The notes under the pieces: model-generated
Database searches by the model: none
What the model saw: the letters and a program-made list of their open reading frames with translations, nothing else
Told to the model about the DNA's origin: nothing
Made by a program: the position numbers and the translations under genes
Part shown: positions 15,393 through 22,357 of the stretch, piece by piece
Layout: the number at the start of each line of letters is the position of its first letter
Position numbering within the stretch: position 1 is the stretch's first letter
Source of the DNA: Chlamydiia bacterium
GTDB taxonomy: Bacteria > Chlamydiota > Chlamydiia > Chlamydiales > FEN-1388
NCBI GenBank assembly: GCA_023269335.1
Contig: JAHFTM010000004.1
Location: 1 to 22,357 of the forward strand
Direction of reading: 5' to 3'
DNA: 22,357 bases

Positions 15393-16113
15393 CATCTGCG
15401 AGTGTAAACTCTGGCTTGATCGGATACAGCTCTTGAATGACCTTTTTGATCAGCTGAACATCTTCTTGTGCCGTCAACGCTAAGTGGTAGCCTGACTGAT
15501 CTTCTTTTTGGAAAATAGTGCCTAAACGGAATTTTTTAGGGTGTGCTGTGATGAAGGGCGTAACCTCATTTCGAGCACTGACATCTTTTGCATGAAAGAC
15601 TGCCTGTTTTAAGGCTTCGAAGCGAAAAATTTCAACTTCCATTCCTTTTGGAAATGTAAGCTGTAATGTGTTGGAAAGATAATCTAACTCATCGTAGTGT
15701 GAGCGCATACAAAAAAGCGCCTTGTCAATCAGCTTTGGATCAATCAAAGGAGAATCAGCATTAATTTTTACAATTACCTCAAGATCGAATGACTCGGCAG
15801 CCATGTAAAAGCGTTGTAAAACGTCATCTTCCGAGCCGCGAAAGGAATGTAGTGAATGTTCTTTACAAAAGGAAGCCACTTGATCATCGATAGGACTTGT
15901 AGATGTAGCAACTACAATGCCTTCAATATGCTGAACATAGCGTAGCCTTTCAATTAAATAGGCTAAAAGTGGTCTGCCATTAACCTCTTTCATGAACTTG
16001 TTTGCTTGATCTTGCGAGTGTGAGCTTGCCTGCACAATAATCATGCAAGGATAGAAGGCAAGTGGACAATTTGTTGGGATTTCAGCAATATCAAACGTTT
16101 TGAATTTTTCCAT
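15352..16113 (-). CDS. Degenerate SpsF-type cytidylyltransferase paralogue
   Basis: A 253-residue protein clearly paralogous to the gene at 14646: shared EVNG[KR]PLL, RG[PS]E[ED]DVL, [TN]AD[CS]PLIDP, FP[RK]GM[DE]VEIF[SR]FEALK and TLAD[IV]. The key nucleotide-binding signature is gone: where the paralogue has QARMRSTRLPGK, this one reads QASSHSQDQANKF (residues 28-40), and TADCPLIDP has become NADSPLIDP. It also has 23 extra N-terminal residues. It is therefore probably inactive as a cytidylyltransferase, or has a changed job such as a regulatory partner. The frame is fully open, so it is not obviously a pseudogene. It starts 7 bases after a 46-residue gene on the same strand and overlaps the intact paralogue tail to tail by 41 bases. 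An alternative start at 16044 (MIIVQASS) would fit the usual family N-terminus but has no ribosome binding site. Confidence 0.78.
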   Translation of the reverse strand: MEKFKTFDIAEIPTNCPLAFYPCMIIVQASSHSQDQANKFMKEVNGRPLLAYLIERLRYVQHIEGIVVATSTSPIDDQVASFCKEHSLHSFRGSEDDVLQRFYMAAESFDLEVIVKINADSPLIDPKLIDKALFCMRSHYDELDYLSNTLQLTFPKGMEVEIFRFEALKQAVFHAKDVSARNEVTPFITAHPKKFRLGTIFQKEDQSGYHLALTAQEDVQLIKKVIQELYPIKPEFTLADVIRFVSASGVCVD

Positions 16114-16120
16114 TTTATGA

Positions 16121-16261
16121 TTACTTTTCCATATTCAATTTTTTCAACATAGCTCTTCGATAGCCTTCGGCCGTCAAGATTTTTTCGTGATGCTCTTCTT
16201 TTTTGCGAACTACTTTATATTCTTTTGCTTTCTTTTGAATTTTATCACTCTTTTTTTTCAT
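16121..16261 (-). CDS. Small basic protein, 46 residues
   Basis: An ATG at 16261 preceded by GAGG five bases upstream opens a 46-codon frame ending in TAA at 16121. The protein is highly charged and basic (begins MKKKSDKIQKKAKEYK, ends AMLKKLNMEK), probably one or two helices, with no membrane span. It lies between the chaperone gene and the degenerate cytidylyltransferase, 7 bases ahead of the latter, so the two are probably co-translated. I do not recognise it; it could be a stand-alone small protein or the surviving start of a longer gene. Confidence 0.6.
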   Translation of the reverse strand: MKKKSDKIQKKAKEYKVVRKKEEHHEKILTAEGYRRAMLKKLNMEK

Positions 16262-16301
16262 AACTACCTCAATGAGTAACACTAGTAATCTTGTAAAGAG
16301 A

Positions 16302-16335
16302 CCACCTACAAAGTCACGGTTGACTGTGTAGGAGG
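16302..16335 (-). terminator. Hairpin after the chaperone gene, possible terminator
   Basis: CCTACA/TGTAGG (16305-16310 with 16327-16332) and AGTCA/TGACT (16312-16316 with 16321-16325) form a 12-bp stem with one mismatch and a CGGT loop. It sits 11 bases past the chaperone stop (16346). On the minus strand it is followed by GGTCTCTTT, a weak T-tract, so termination may be partial, with read-through into the 46-residue gene. Confidence 0.45.
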
Positions 16336-16345
16336 CTGAAAAAGT

Positions 16346-17146
16346 TTACGCAGCAACAGCTTGTTTTACTTGGCGAGCAAGGTTTGCAAGTGGCGCTCCA
16401 TTTTTCTCATGCCCTGCATATTCAATGCATAAGTCAAGCGCATTGTTGCAGTTATCACGTAGTTGCAGTTGGTGGCAACAGTTGGCGATTTGAAAGAAAA
16501 TGAGCGGGTTTTTAGGTTTGAAGACTAAGCTTACAAAATAAGTATTCATGGCTTCTTCCCACTTCCCAAGACTTTGTAAGCATGTGGCCTCGCCTGCCCA
16601 GTATTCAAATACTGAAGGGCAAAGAAAGCGCAGGAACATAAAAGCGCAAAGGCCATCTTCATACTTACTTTCCTTAATGCACTGAATACCTACTTGGTAG
16701 GCGCGATCCATAAAATCCCACGGAATATTGACAGTCTCTTGTAGTGATTTTTTTTGAATGACTAAATGTTCAAGATATTCAGGATTTTTTCCCTTCTCTT
16801 GCAGATTTTTCTTAATTCTTTCCCAAACGGCAAAGTCTGCATTTTTTGAAGAAGAAGTAAGTGCTTGTTTATCTTGCGCTTGAAAGGCAGCTTTTATCAC
16901 TTGCTGGCCATGCTCAATTTTCCGCTTCATATCAACAATGAGTTCTGTTGTTTTTGCCTTTATCTGATCTGAGTGCGGCACAAAGTCCAAAATCTTTTTA
17001 TGGTACTCGGCCTCCTTTTCAATCCCCAAGAGGTCTACAACTAGTTTTTCTGCAAACTTTTGCACTTCTTTCGGGAAAAAAACCACTTTTTCTGACTCTT
17101 GAGACTTACTTTTTGATGAGTCTTTATTCTTATTGACTGCAGCCAT
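16346..17146 (-). CDS. Type III secretion chaperone, SycD/LcrH-like, with long N-terminal region
   Basis: A 266-residue protein. The C-terminal part (from about residue 145) is a tetratricopeptide array of the SycD/LcrH/IpgC type: AYQVGIQCIKESKYEDGLCAF, VFEYWAGEATCLQSLGKWEEAMNTYFVSLVFKPKNP, IFFQIANCCHQLQLRDNCNNALDLCIEYA. Such chaperones bind translocator proteins of the type III apparatus in the cytosol. The N-terminal ~140 residues are charged and helical with no known motif, longer than in the usual ~160-residue LcrH. The start is the ATG at 17146: AGGAGG lies five bases upstream, and a GTG two codons earlier overlaps that site. Transcription comes from the AT-rich gap at 17153-17376. Known chlamydiae carry several LcrH-like chaperones next to translocator genes; no translocator is adjacent here, so the client is unknown. 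Confidence 0.75.
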   Translation of the reverse strand: MAAVNKNKDSSKSKSQESEKVVFFPKEVQKFAEKLVVDLLGIEKEAEYHKKILDFVPHSDQIKAKTTELIVDMKRKIEHGQQVIKAAFQAQDKQALTSSSKNADFAVWERIKKNLQEKGKNPEYLEHLVIQKKSLQETVNIPWDFMDRAYQVGIQCIKESKYEDGLCAFMFLRFLCPSVFEYWAGEATCLQSLGKWEEAMNTYFVSLVFKPKNPLIFFQIANCCHQLQLRDNCNNALDLCIEYAGHEKNGAPLANLARQVKQAVAA

Positions 17147-17152
17147 AACCAC

Positions 17153-17376
17153 CTCCTGGTAGTAACTAATATTTTTCTTTATAATAACATATAGTTAATA
17201 TTTTAAAAGAATTAAATAATTATTTTTTAACATTAATCTTGGTTACCAGTTAAAACATCACTATTGGATTGTATAATATATAAAGTATTAGGATGTTTTC
17301 GTCTTATACATCTGATTTCTCGCTTGAATGTAAATCAATCTTATTGTAATAAAATATTATAAACAGAGGAATAGTT
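17153..17376. promoter_or_regulatory. AT-rich divergent promoter region
   Basis: This gap lies between two genes transcribed outward (chaperone on minus, small exported protein on plus). It is very AT-rich and contains a consensus TATAAT at 17272-17277 without a good -35 box, plus a weak TTGAAT (17324-17329) and TAATAA (17347-17352) pair at 17-bp spacing ahead of the plus-strand gene. A 12-bp palindrome AAATAATTATTT sits at 17214-17225 but may be chance at this composition. No open frame of note was seen. Confidence 0.4.
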
Positions 17377-17652
17377 ATGAAAAAGAAATTGGTATTAGTC
17401 TTATTGAGTCTGAGTTGTGTGCCTTTTTTCACAGTGGCTTTTGCTGATGATACAACTTATCAGCCAGAACAAAGCAGCACAAATCAAAATGAGCAGTACA
17501 ATGAAAGGCAAAAAAGAGAACAAAAGAGTCAGCAGAAAATTTACGAGGATAAGCAAAGTGGCTATCAGTATGTCATACCCTGGAATGAAAATAGTGAATA
17601 CTATGGCAATCCCCCGCCCAAAATGCCTGAAGCACCACCACCTGAATTATAA
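17377..17652 (+). CDS. Small exported hydrophilic protein
   Basis: A 91-residue protein with a classical Sec signal peptide: MKKK, a hydrophobic LVLVLLSLSCVPFFTVAF core and probable signal peptidase I cleavage after VAFA (residue 23). The mature part of about 68 residues is rich in Gln, Glu, Asn and Lys, with a Pro-rich end (NPPPKMPEAPPPEL), and looks disordered. The Cys in SLSC does not fit a lipobox because the -3 residue is Ser. AGAGGA lies 6 bases before the ATG. It is divergent from the chaperone gene and ends 6 bases from the convergent stop of the large protein at 17659. I do not recognise a family; a periplasmic or outer-envelope location is inferred. Confidence 0.75.
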   Translation: MKKKLVLVLLSLSCVPFFTVAFADDTTYQPEQSSTNQNEQYNERQKREQKSQQKIYEDKQSGYQYVIPWNENSEYYGNPPPKMPEAPPPEL

Positions 17653-17658
17653 AACCGT

Positions 17659-19701
17659 CTAAGGTGCTTGGAAAGCCTGAGTAAAATCAGCGCCCCAACC
17701 TCCTTCGGCTCGTAAACGGCGATCGATGAGATTCTGGCGCACTTCGACTATTTTGTTATAGATCGACTTAATGAGCTTTGCACCTTTAATAACTACGGAT
17801 GGACGTAAGCTAGTGCTTGGAGGTACATTTTTTTCAGAAGGGTCAAAAACTTGCGTTGGATCAAGGTCTTTATGCGTCAAAAGCCAACGCAGCACGTGCA
17901 TCTTTTCAGTAGAGATGTTGCAGATGCTATCATGAACTGCTGTGGCTGCTTCGAAAAGGCCGAAAATGTTGTTTTCCTTTGATAATTTCAAATCTTCTGG
18001 CTGATCATCAGGATGATGTACAAGAATTAATATCTCATTACCATTATTTGCAAATTCAATCGTTGCCATTTCAACTATTCGAAAAATTGCTCGATCAAAC
18101 ATTGCAGCATATGGAGCAACATCCATTGAAGCAATCTCTTCAGAAGTAAATGTACGTGAAGTTTTCGCTGTTTCAATTGCTTCAATTGCAGTCTGGGCAG
18201 GTTGCAACACAATAGACTTCGTTTTTAAATAAGCGATAATTTCTGCTGTTCTTTTCTTGGCTTGAACGAGTTTTTGAACCTCACCTTTCACTGATTTATA
18301 GTCATCAAGTAGTCTCTCACAAGCTTGCTCAGGCGTTTCAATTTGTCGTAAGATTGATTTTGTTTCTAAAAAGGCGTTCAGTTCTTCTTCGCTTTTATTG
18401 GCATTTTGCATCTCTTCAACTGTACTTTGAATCACTTTAAATGCTCGAATGTATCTTGCGATCGCATCGCGTGGACTTTCATTGGCTGTAATAGTTACCC
18501 AAGTAGTTCTTTGTATGATTTCAGCGATTTGAACAGCTGTGTACTTAGTGCGAATCTCAAGCTCTTTTAGACGGATGGCTTCTAAATTGGCACCTATTCT
18601 TTTCATCACCTGATCTACGCTTTCTTTTTGCAAAATAATACCTTTAGATGTCAAAAAGTCTTGCAACAATTTATCTTGTGCCACTTTTGTCGGAATTGCT
18701 TTGCTTTGTCTCTTCAATTGCTGCAGCTCACATCTGACATTATCCAGGCGATCAATCTCTCGCTGAACAGCAGCTTCAGGACTTTCAGCGGCTCTCGGCA
18801 AAATAAAGTGCTCATTCAAAAGGCGTTCGATTTCTAACGCCTGCTGTTCAACCAGTTTTTTACTTGTTTTTACTTTTTCAACTTCCAACTTCAACTTATC
18901 ATATTTGCTCGTATCAACAAGCTCTGTACGTGTTTCTTTCAAAGCCCTTTTTATAATGAAGCGAAACTGTCTTTGAGTCTCTGAATGCTGCCATAGATTA
19001 TCTTGGTAGTGCCTAAGCCTTTGATTATTATTTGGCATTACACGCTGCACATCTGCCTCTGAAAAATGGGCGCGGAGAAGTAAACGAAAAGCTTCACGAT
19101 AAAGTAAAAAATTAAATGTTAAGAAATTAGAGTCTTCTGCTTCTTCAAATTGATACAGGTTAATTCTAGGTAGCGTAGTTGCAAGATGGGCAACCAGCTC
19201 TTCTCGCCAGTTAGCAAGTGTTGCATTAGCATGGTTTAAACCTCTGAGGTCAACATCAATTTTCCGGGCGAGGGCTTGTAGGTTTTCAGGTATTTGCGCA
19301 AATATTTCAGCAGTATATCTCACTAAAGCAAGATGAGCAACAGACTTTTTGTAAACATACTTTGGTGCAATAATCGCTAACAATGGGGCTGCAACTCCTA
19401 AAGTTACAGCTTTGAAAAAAGCAAAATTTACTTTAAAAATGGCAGGAGAAAGCAGATCTCTCTCAGAAATAACCCGCAAATTGAGACAACATAGGTCAGG
19501 AATAGTAAAAAAAGGTACTAAAAGAAGCGTCAGAGCTGTAAAAAATAGGGCTGTAATGCGCACTCCAACTTCATGGAAGAGGATGCTCGCATTGTCAAGT
19601 AATGAGTTCGTTTCTGCAAAAGGTTCAATTGCTAAGCTATAGTTACTTACTAAACTATTCAACTCATAGAGGGGACCAATTGTTTTGGAAATATATGTCA
19701 C
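17659..19701 (-). CDS. Inc-like membrane protein with tandem helical repeats
   Basis: A 680-residue protein starting with GTG, with GAGG five bases upstream. Two hydrophobic segments lie near the N-terminus: about residues 47-67 (VRITALFFTALTLLLVPFFT) and 93-112 (FAFFKAVTLGVAAPLLAIIA). A paired hydrophobic hairpin with a long cytosolic tail is the layout of chlamydial inclusion-membrane (Inc) proteins, although the 25-residue spacing is wider than usual. From about 284 to 516 it has five degenerate repeats of about 50 residues, each with a helix ending in LxxKxIxLQ or similar, an ETPEQA-like turn (AESPEAA, NESPRDA, IETPEQA, AQTAIEA) and a charged coiled-coil-like helix. The C-terminal 160 residues are unrecognised. 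It lies 44 bases downstream of asd on the same strand. The role is unknown; insertion into a host-derived membrane is a hypothesis. Confidence 0.75.
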   Translation of the reverse strand: MTYISKTIGPLYELNSLVSNYSLAIEPFAETNSLLDNASILFHEVGVRITALFFTALTLLLVPFFTIPDLCCLNLRVISERDLLSPAIFKVNFAFFKAVTLGVAAPLLAIIAPKYVYKKSVAHLALVRYTAEIFAQIPENLQALARKIDVDLRGLNHANATLANWREELVAHLATTLPRINLYQFEEAEDSNFLTFNFLLYREAFRLLLRAHFSEADVQRVMPNNNQRLRHYQDNLWQHSETQRQFRFIIKRALKETRTELVDTSKYDKLKLEVEKVKTSKKLVEQQALEIERLLNEHFILPRAAESPEAAVQREIDRLDNVRCELQQLKRQSKAIPTKVAQDKLLQDFLTSKGIILQKESVDQVMKRIGANLEAIRLKELEIRTKYTAVQIAEIIQRTTWVTITANESPRDAIARYIRAFKVIQSTVEEMQNANKSEEELNAFLETKSILRQIETPEQACERLLDDYKSVKGEVQKLVQAKKRTAEIIAYLKTKSIVLQPAQTAIEAIETAKTSRTFTSEEIASMDVAPYAAMFDRAIFRIVEMATIEFANNGNEILILVHHPDDQPEDLKLSKENNIFGLFEAATAVHDSICNISTEKMHVLRWLLTHKDLDPTQVFDPSEKNVPPSTSLRPSVVIKGAKLIKSIYNKIVEVRQNLIDRRLRAEGGWGADFTQAFQAP

Positions 19702-19745
19702 ACTTGCCTCATTAATATTTATTACTAATTAAAATTTTTATAGAC

Positions 19746-20882
19746 TTACCAAAATACGTATCCTTTTTTCACAAGAAGCTCTGCAATTAAAATTGCACCG
19801 CCCGCAGCTCCCCTTATTGTATTATGTGAAAGCAGAACAAATTTACAGTCAAATAGTGAGCTTGTTTCAAGTCTTCCTAAAGATACCGCCATTCCCTTTT
19901 CAAGCTCGCGGTGCAACTTTGGTTGTGGGAAATCGACCTGTTCAAAATAGATCAACGGCCTGACTGGCGATGATGGTAGCTTGAGTTCTTGTACGGGTGG
20001 GGAAAATTCATTCCAAGCACGTTTTATCTCTTCTAGAGTTACTTTTCTTCCGGCAGAAAATTTTATAGAAACTGCCTCCAAATGACCTTCCGTAACAGGA
20101 ACACGCATGCATTGCGCCGAGATTTTTACTGGATACTTTTCAACCACGCCATTCTTTACTGATCCCAACACTTTTTGTGTTTCTGTTTCAAGTTTTTCTT
20201 CTTCATCTTCAATATAGGGAATGATGTTATCTACAATAGAAAGGCTTGGAACACCCGGGTAGCCAGCCCCTGATATCGATTGCATGGTAACGACACTTAG
20301 CTCTTCAATTCCAAACTCGAGTGCAAGTGGCTTTACAGCTAATGCTAAGCCAATGACGGCACAATTCGGCTTTGTTACAATCATTCCGCCTTTACTAAAC
20401 TTTTGTGTTTTCACAAGCTCTAAGGAATCAGCATTGACTTCCGGGATAACAAGCGGGATTTCTTCTTCCATGCGATGATTTTTAGCCATTGAAATCACCA
20501 CATAGCCTGCCTCTGCAAAAGCTTTTTCGATAGTGCCAGCGACGCTTGATGCAAGTGCAGAAAAAACGATTTTGCATGGTATATTTGGCTCGCAGGTTTG
20601 AACAACAAGCTTGCCTGTATCATCAGGAATTGGAGTTGAGAGCGTCCAGTTTACAGCGTCTTTATAGCGCTTGCCTTGTGACTTATCTGAAGCGCAAACA
20701 GAAGTAAGATCAAACCATGGATGCTTAGCTAAAAGCTGCACAAGTCTTTGTCCTACGCTGCCAGTAGCTCCCAGAATACCTACAGGGACCTTTGTGCGCA
20801 TATACAGCGTGCCGTCTGTACGATCTCGGATATAGCGATCAGGGAAGTTTTCTACTGGAGAGCCCTCTTCATCTTTAAGCAT
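19746..20882 (-). CDS. asd: Aspartate-semialdehyde dehydrogenase (archaeal/fungal-type)
   Basis: A 378-residue enzyme that reduces aspartyl-4-phosphate to aspartate semialdehyde with NADPH, the branch point to diaminopimelate/lysine, threonine and methionine. Seen: the nucleotide-binding loop GATGSVGQ (38-45), the catalytic Cys in KPNCAVIGL (Cys174; most relatives have NPNC), SISGAGYPGV, and the substrate-binding RVPVTEGHLEAV with His267. GATGSVGQRLVQLL and the SISGAGYPGVPSLSI stretch resemble the archaeal/fungal branch more than the E. coli-type enzyme. The start at 20882 has AAGGA four bases upstream and follows pepA by only 6 bases, giving a 27-residue extension before the domain; a Met at residue 28 (20801) is the alternative. 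No lysC, dapA or dapB lies next to it. Confidence 0.88.
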   Translation of the reverse strand: MLKDEEGSPVENFPDRYIRDRTDGTLYMRTKVPVGILGATGSVGQRLVQLLAKHPWFDLTSVCASDKSQGKRYKDAVNWTLSTPIPDDTGKLVVQTCEPNIPCKIVFSALASSVAGTIEKAFAEAGYVVISMAKNHRMEEEIPLVIPEVNADSLELVKTQKFSKGGMIVTKPNCAVIGLALAVKPLALEFGIEELSVVTMQSISGAGYPGVPSLSIVDNIIPYIEDEEEKLETETQKVLGSVKNGVVEKYPVKISAQCMRVPVTEGHLEAVSIKFSAGRKVTLEEIKRAWNEFSPPVQELKLPSSPVRPLIYFEQVDFPQPKLHRELEKGMAVSLGRLETSSLFDCKFVLLSHNTIRGAAGGAILIAELLVKKGYVFW

Positions 20883-20888
20883 TTTTCC

Positions 20889-22357
20889 TTACCGTTTTTT
20901 CACAAGGCGTTCTAAAAAATCGATGATTAAGCGAACACCAACTCCTGTAGCATACTTCGGCTGGTATCTTCGCGCATCTTTCATAAATGCGACACCTGCG
21001 ATATCGCAATGTGCCCAGGGTATATGGTTCACAAACTCTTGCAAAAAGATGGCACCCAAAATTACACCACCTTCGCGCCCTGCTGCATTTTTCATGTCTG
21101 CAATGTCAGATCTTAGTTGGCTTTTATATTCTTCGTATAAAGGAAACTGCCATCCTCTTTCAAATGTACGCTCGCCCGCTTGTAAAAGCTCTCTTGCCAA
21201 AGAATCACTATTTGATAAAAGAGCAAAAAGTTCTGTACCTAAAGCTGTCACGCACGAACCGGTAAGAGTGGCAAAATCAATAATTCTTGTCGGCTTAAGT
21301 TCGGTTGCTGTCCAGTAAAGAGCATCAGCTAAGGTTAGCCTGCCTTCTGCATCGGGATTTGTAATTTCAACAGTTTTTCCAGAACTTGCTTGATACACGT
21401 CCCCAGGTTTAAAAGCTTTGGAGCCAATGGCATTTTCACAAGCTGCCACAACACAAGAAAGGTTTACTTGAAGTTCAAGTTCGCACGCGGCTTTCATAAT
21501 GCCAAAAGCAACTGCAGCGCCACTCATATCTGCCTTCTGAGTCTCCATACTAGCAACAGGCTTTAAGTTTAAGCCTCCAGTGTCAAAAGTTACGCCTTTG
21601 CCCACAATCACTGTATGATCGGATGAGTTGGGGCTACCTTTATACTTCATAACAATAAAGTAAGGAGGTTGACTTGAGCCTTGTGCTACGGCCAAAAAGA
21701 GTCCCATTTTTTGCTTTTTAATCCAGGCGGCATCACGAATTTCAACTTGCAGGTAGGGATACTCCTTTCCTAGCTGTTTAGCTGCGTCAGCCAGATATTT
21801 TGGAGTGACATCATCAGCATTGCCATTGGTGAGATCACGAGCAAAGTAGACGCCCTCTGAGACTTTTTGTACATACTCTGTAACATCTTGAGCAGTTCTT
21901 TTTTCACAACCTATGATGCCAAGTTTTTCAATGAACACTTGTGATTCATCTTTTAAGACATCATGCTTCAATGCTATAAAGCTGTAACTAGTAAGCGCTA
22001 TTCCTTCAAGCATAGCTTTGAGAATAGATTCCTGGGAGAGCATTTCAATTTCTGGAAAGACGATGTTTACATGGGCGGCTTTTTTTACTTGGCATGCCTT
22101 TGAACAAGTACCAAAGGCGCGTCTTAACTTTTCCATAGTGATTGCGTCTTTATAGCCTAGTCCTAAAAGCAGAATTCGCTTTTCTTCAGGCTCATCACCA
22201 TAAAGCCAGATAACTTCACCCTCTTTGGCAGTGAAATCCTTGGCTTTAATCGGAGGCTGAGCCTGACTTTTCAACTTTCCTAAATCGCTTGCCTCTTCTA
22301 CTCCTTTTTTAGTCTGCCAAAAAGGCAAAACTATAGCGTCTGCTTGGCATCTCTTGT
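20889..22357 (-). CDS. pepA: Leucyl aminopeptidase (M17), N-terminus outside the window
   Basis: A cytosolic two-metal aminopeptidase that removes N-terminal residues from peptides. The catalytic domain has all the expected elements: VGKGVTFDTGGLNLKP (metal-binding Lys and Asp), QKADMSGAA, ENAIGSKAFKPGDVY, the M17 signature NPDAEGRLTLADAL, RIIDFATLTGSCV, and the C-terminal WAHCDIAG and YATGVGVR. The frame stays open through the window edge: KRCQADAIVLPFW precedes the TTG at 22328, matching the KRSKADALVLPFW start I recall for C. trachomatis PepA. The true start is therefore beyond 22357 and the TTG is not it. It is followed by asd after 6 bases, so the two share a transcript. Confidence 0.93.
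   Translation of the reverse strand, partial: KRCQADAIVLPFWQTKKGVEEASDLGKLKSQAQPPIKAKDFTAKEGEVIWLYGDEPEEKRILLLGLGYKDAITMEKLRRAFGTCSKACQVKKAAHVNIVFPEIEMLSQESILKAMLEGIALTSYSFIALKHDVLKDESQVFIEKLGIIGCEKRTAQDVTEYVQKVSEGVYFARDLTNGNADDVTPKYLADAAKQLGKEYPYLQVEIRDAAWIKKQKMGLFLAVAQGSSQPPYFIVMKYKGSPNSSDHTVIVGKGVTFDTGGLNLKPVASMETQKADMSGAAVAFGIMKAACELELQVNLSCVVAACENAIGSKAFKPGDVYQASSGKTVEITNPDAEGRLTLADALYWTATELKPTRIIDFATLTGSCVTALGTELFALLSNSDSLARELLQAGERTFERGWQFPLYEEYKSQLRSDIADMKNAAGREGGVILGAIFLQEFVNHIPWAHCDIAGVAFMKDARRYQPKYATGVGVRLIIDFLERLVKKR

Noticed and set aside
17214..17225. AAATAATTATTT palindrome as an operator
   Set aside because: In such AT-rich DNA a 12-base AT-only palindrome is expected by chance, and nothing else supports it.
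17377..17652. Small exported protein as a lipoprotein
   Set aside because: The only early Cys sits in SLSC with Ser at -3, which does not fit a lipobox; a signal peptidase I site (VAFA) is present.
22326..22328. TTG as the start of pepA
   Set aside because: The frame stays open to the window edge and the upstream residues (KRCQADAIVL) match the known PepA N-terminal region.

Overview
The window looks like a chromosomal segment of a chlamydia, probably an environmental (Parachlamydia-like) member of the Chlamydiales rather than Chlamydia itself. The signs are a backbone of pepA, a DNA polymerase III delta gene, an RsmI-like methyltransferase and a hemW-like gene. From memory, C. trachomatis has these in the same order (about CT045, CT047, CT048, CT052). 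There is also an LcrH/SycD-type type III secretion chaperone and a two-helix, Inc-like membrane protein. No RNA genes, CRISPR array or classical insertion sequence were seen.

Layout. 1-1489 (+): end of a very acidic protein, then hemW starting inside it. 1492-5241 (-): a possible 25-residue membrane peptide, a Met-rich orphan with its own promoter and terminator, a leucine-rich-repeat protein, and the holA-rsmI pair. 5350-8001 (+): a dicarboxylate/amino-acid symporter followed by a MATE transporter whose last helix is out of frame. 8061-12905 (+): a 1614-residue exported Rhs/YD-repeat protein. 13002-15392 (+): a GNAT acyltransferase, a pseudaminic-acid-synthase-type NeuB protein and an SpsF-type cytidylyltransferase, all overlapping or coupled. 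15352-17146 (-): a second, degenerate SpsF paralogue that overlaps the first tail to tail, a 46-residue basic protein just upstream of it, and the SycD-like chaperone. 17377-17652 (+): a small exported protein. 17659-22357 (-): a repeat-bearing Inc-like protein, aspartate-semialdehyde dehydrogenase and leucyl aminopeptidase (its N-terminus lies outside the window).

How the parts relate. The housekeeping genes form the edges, and about 14 kb of transport, surface and secretion-related genes lies between holA and asd. The most striking point is that the Rhs gene is bracketed by two 70-bp direct repeats (65/70 identical). Both encode the last helix of a MATE transporter, and all five differences are silent in that frame. 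This suggests that two once-functional MATE genes, or recombination at a conserved MATE tail, brought the Rhs cassette in, leaving the upstream MATE gene frameshifted exactly at the repeat border.

The nonulosonic-acid cluster is incomplete here (no PseB, PseC or PseG-like gene). It carries two cytidylyltransferase paralogues, one of which has lost its nucleotide-binding signature. All assignments come from reading translated sequence and remembered family motifs; no database search was possible.
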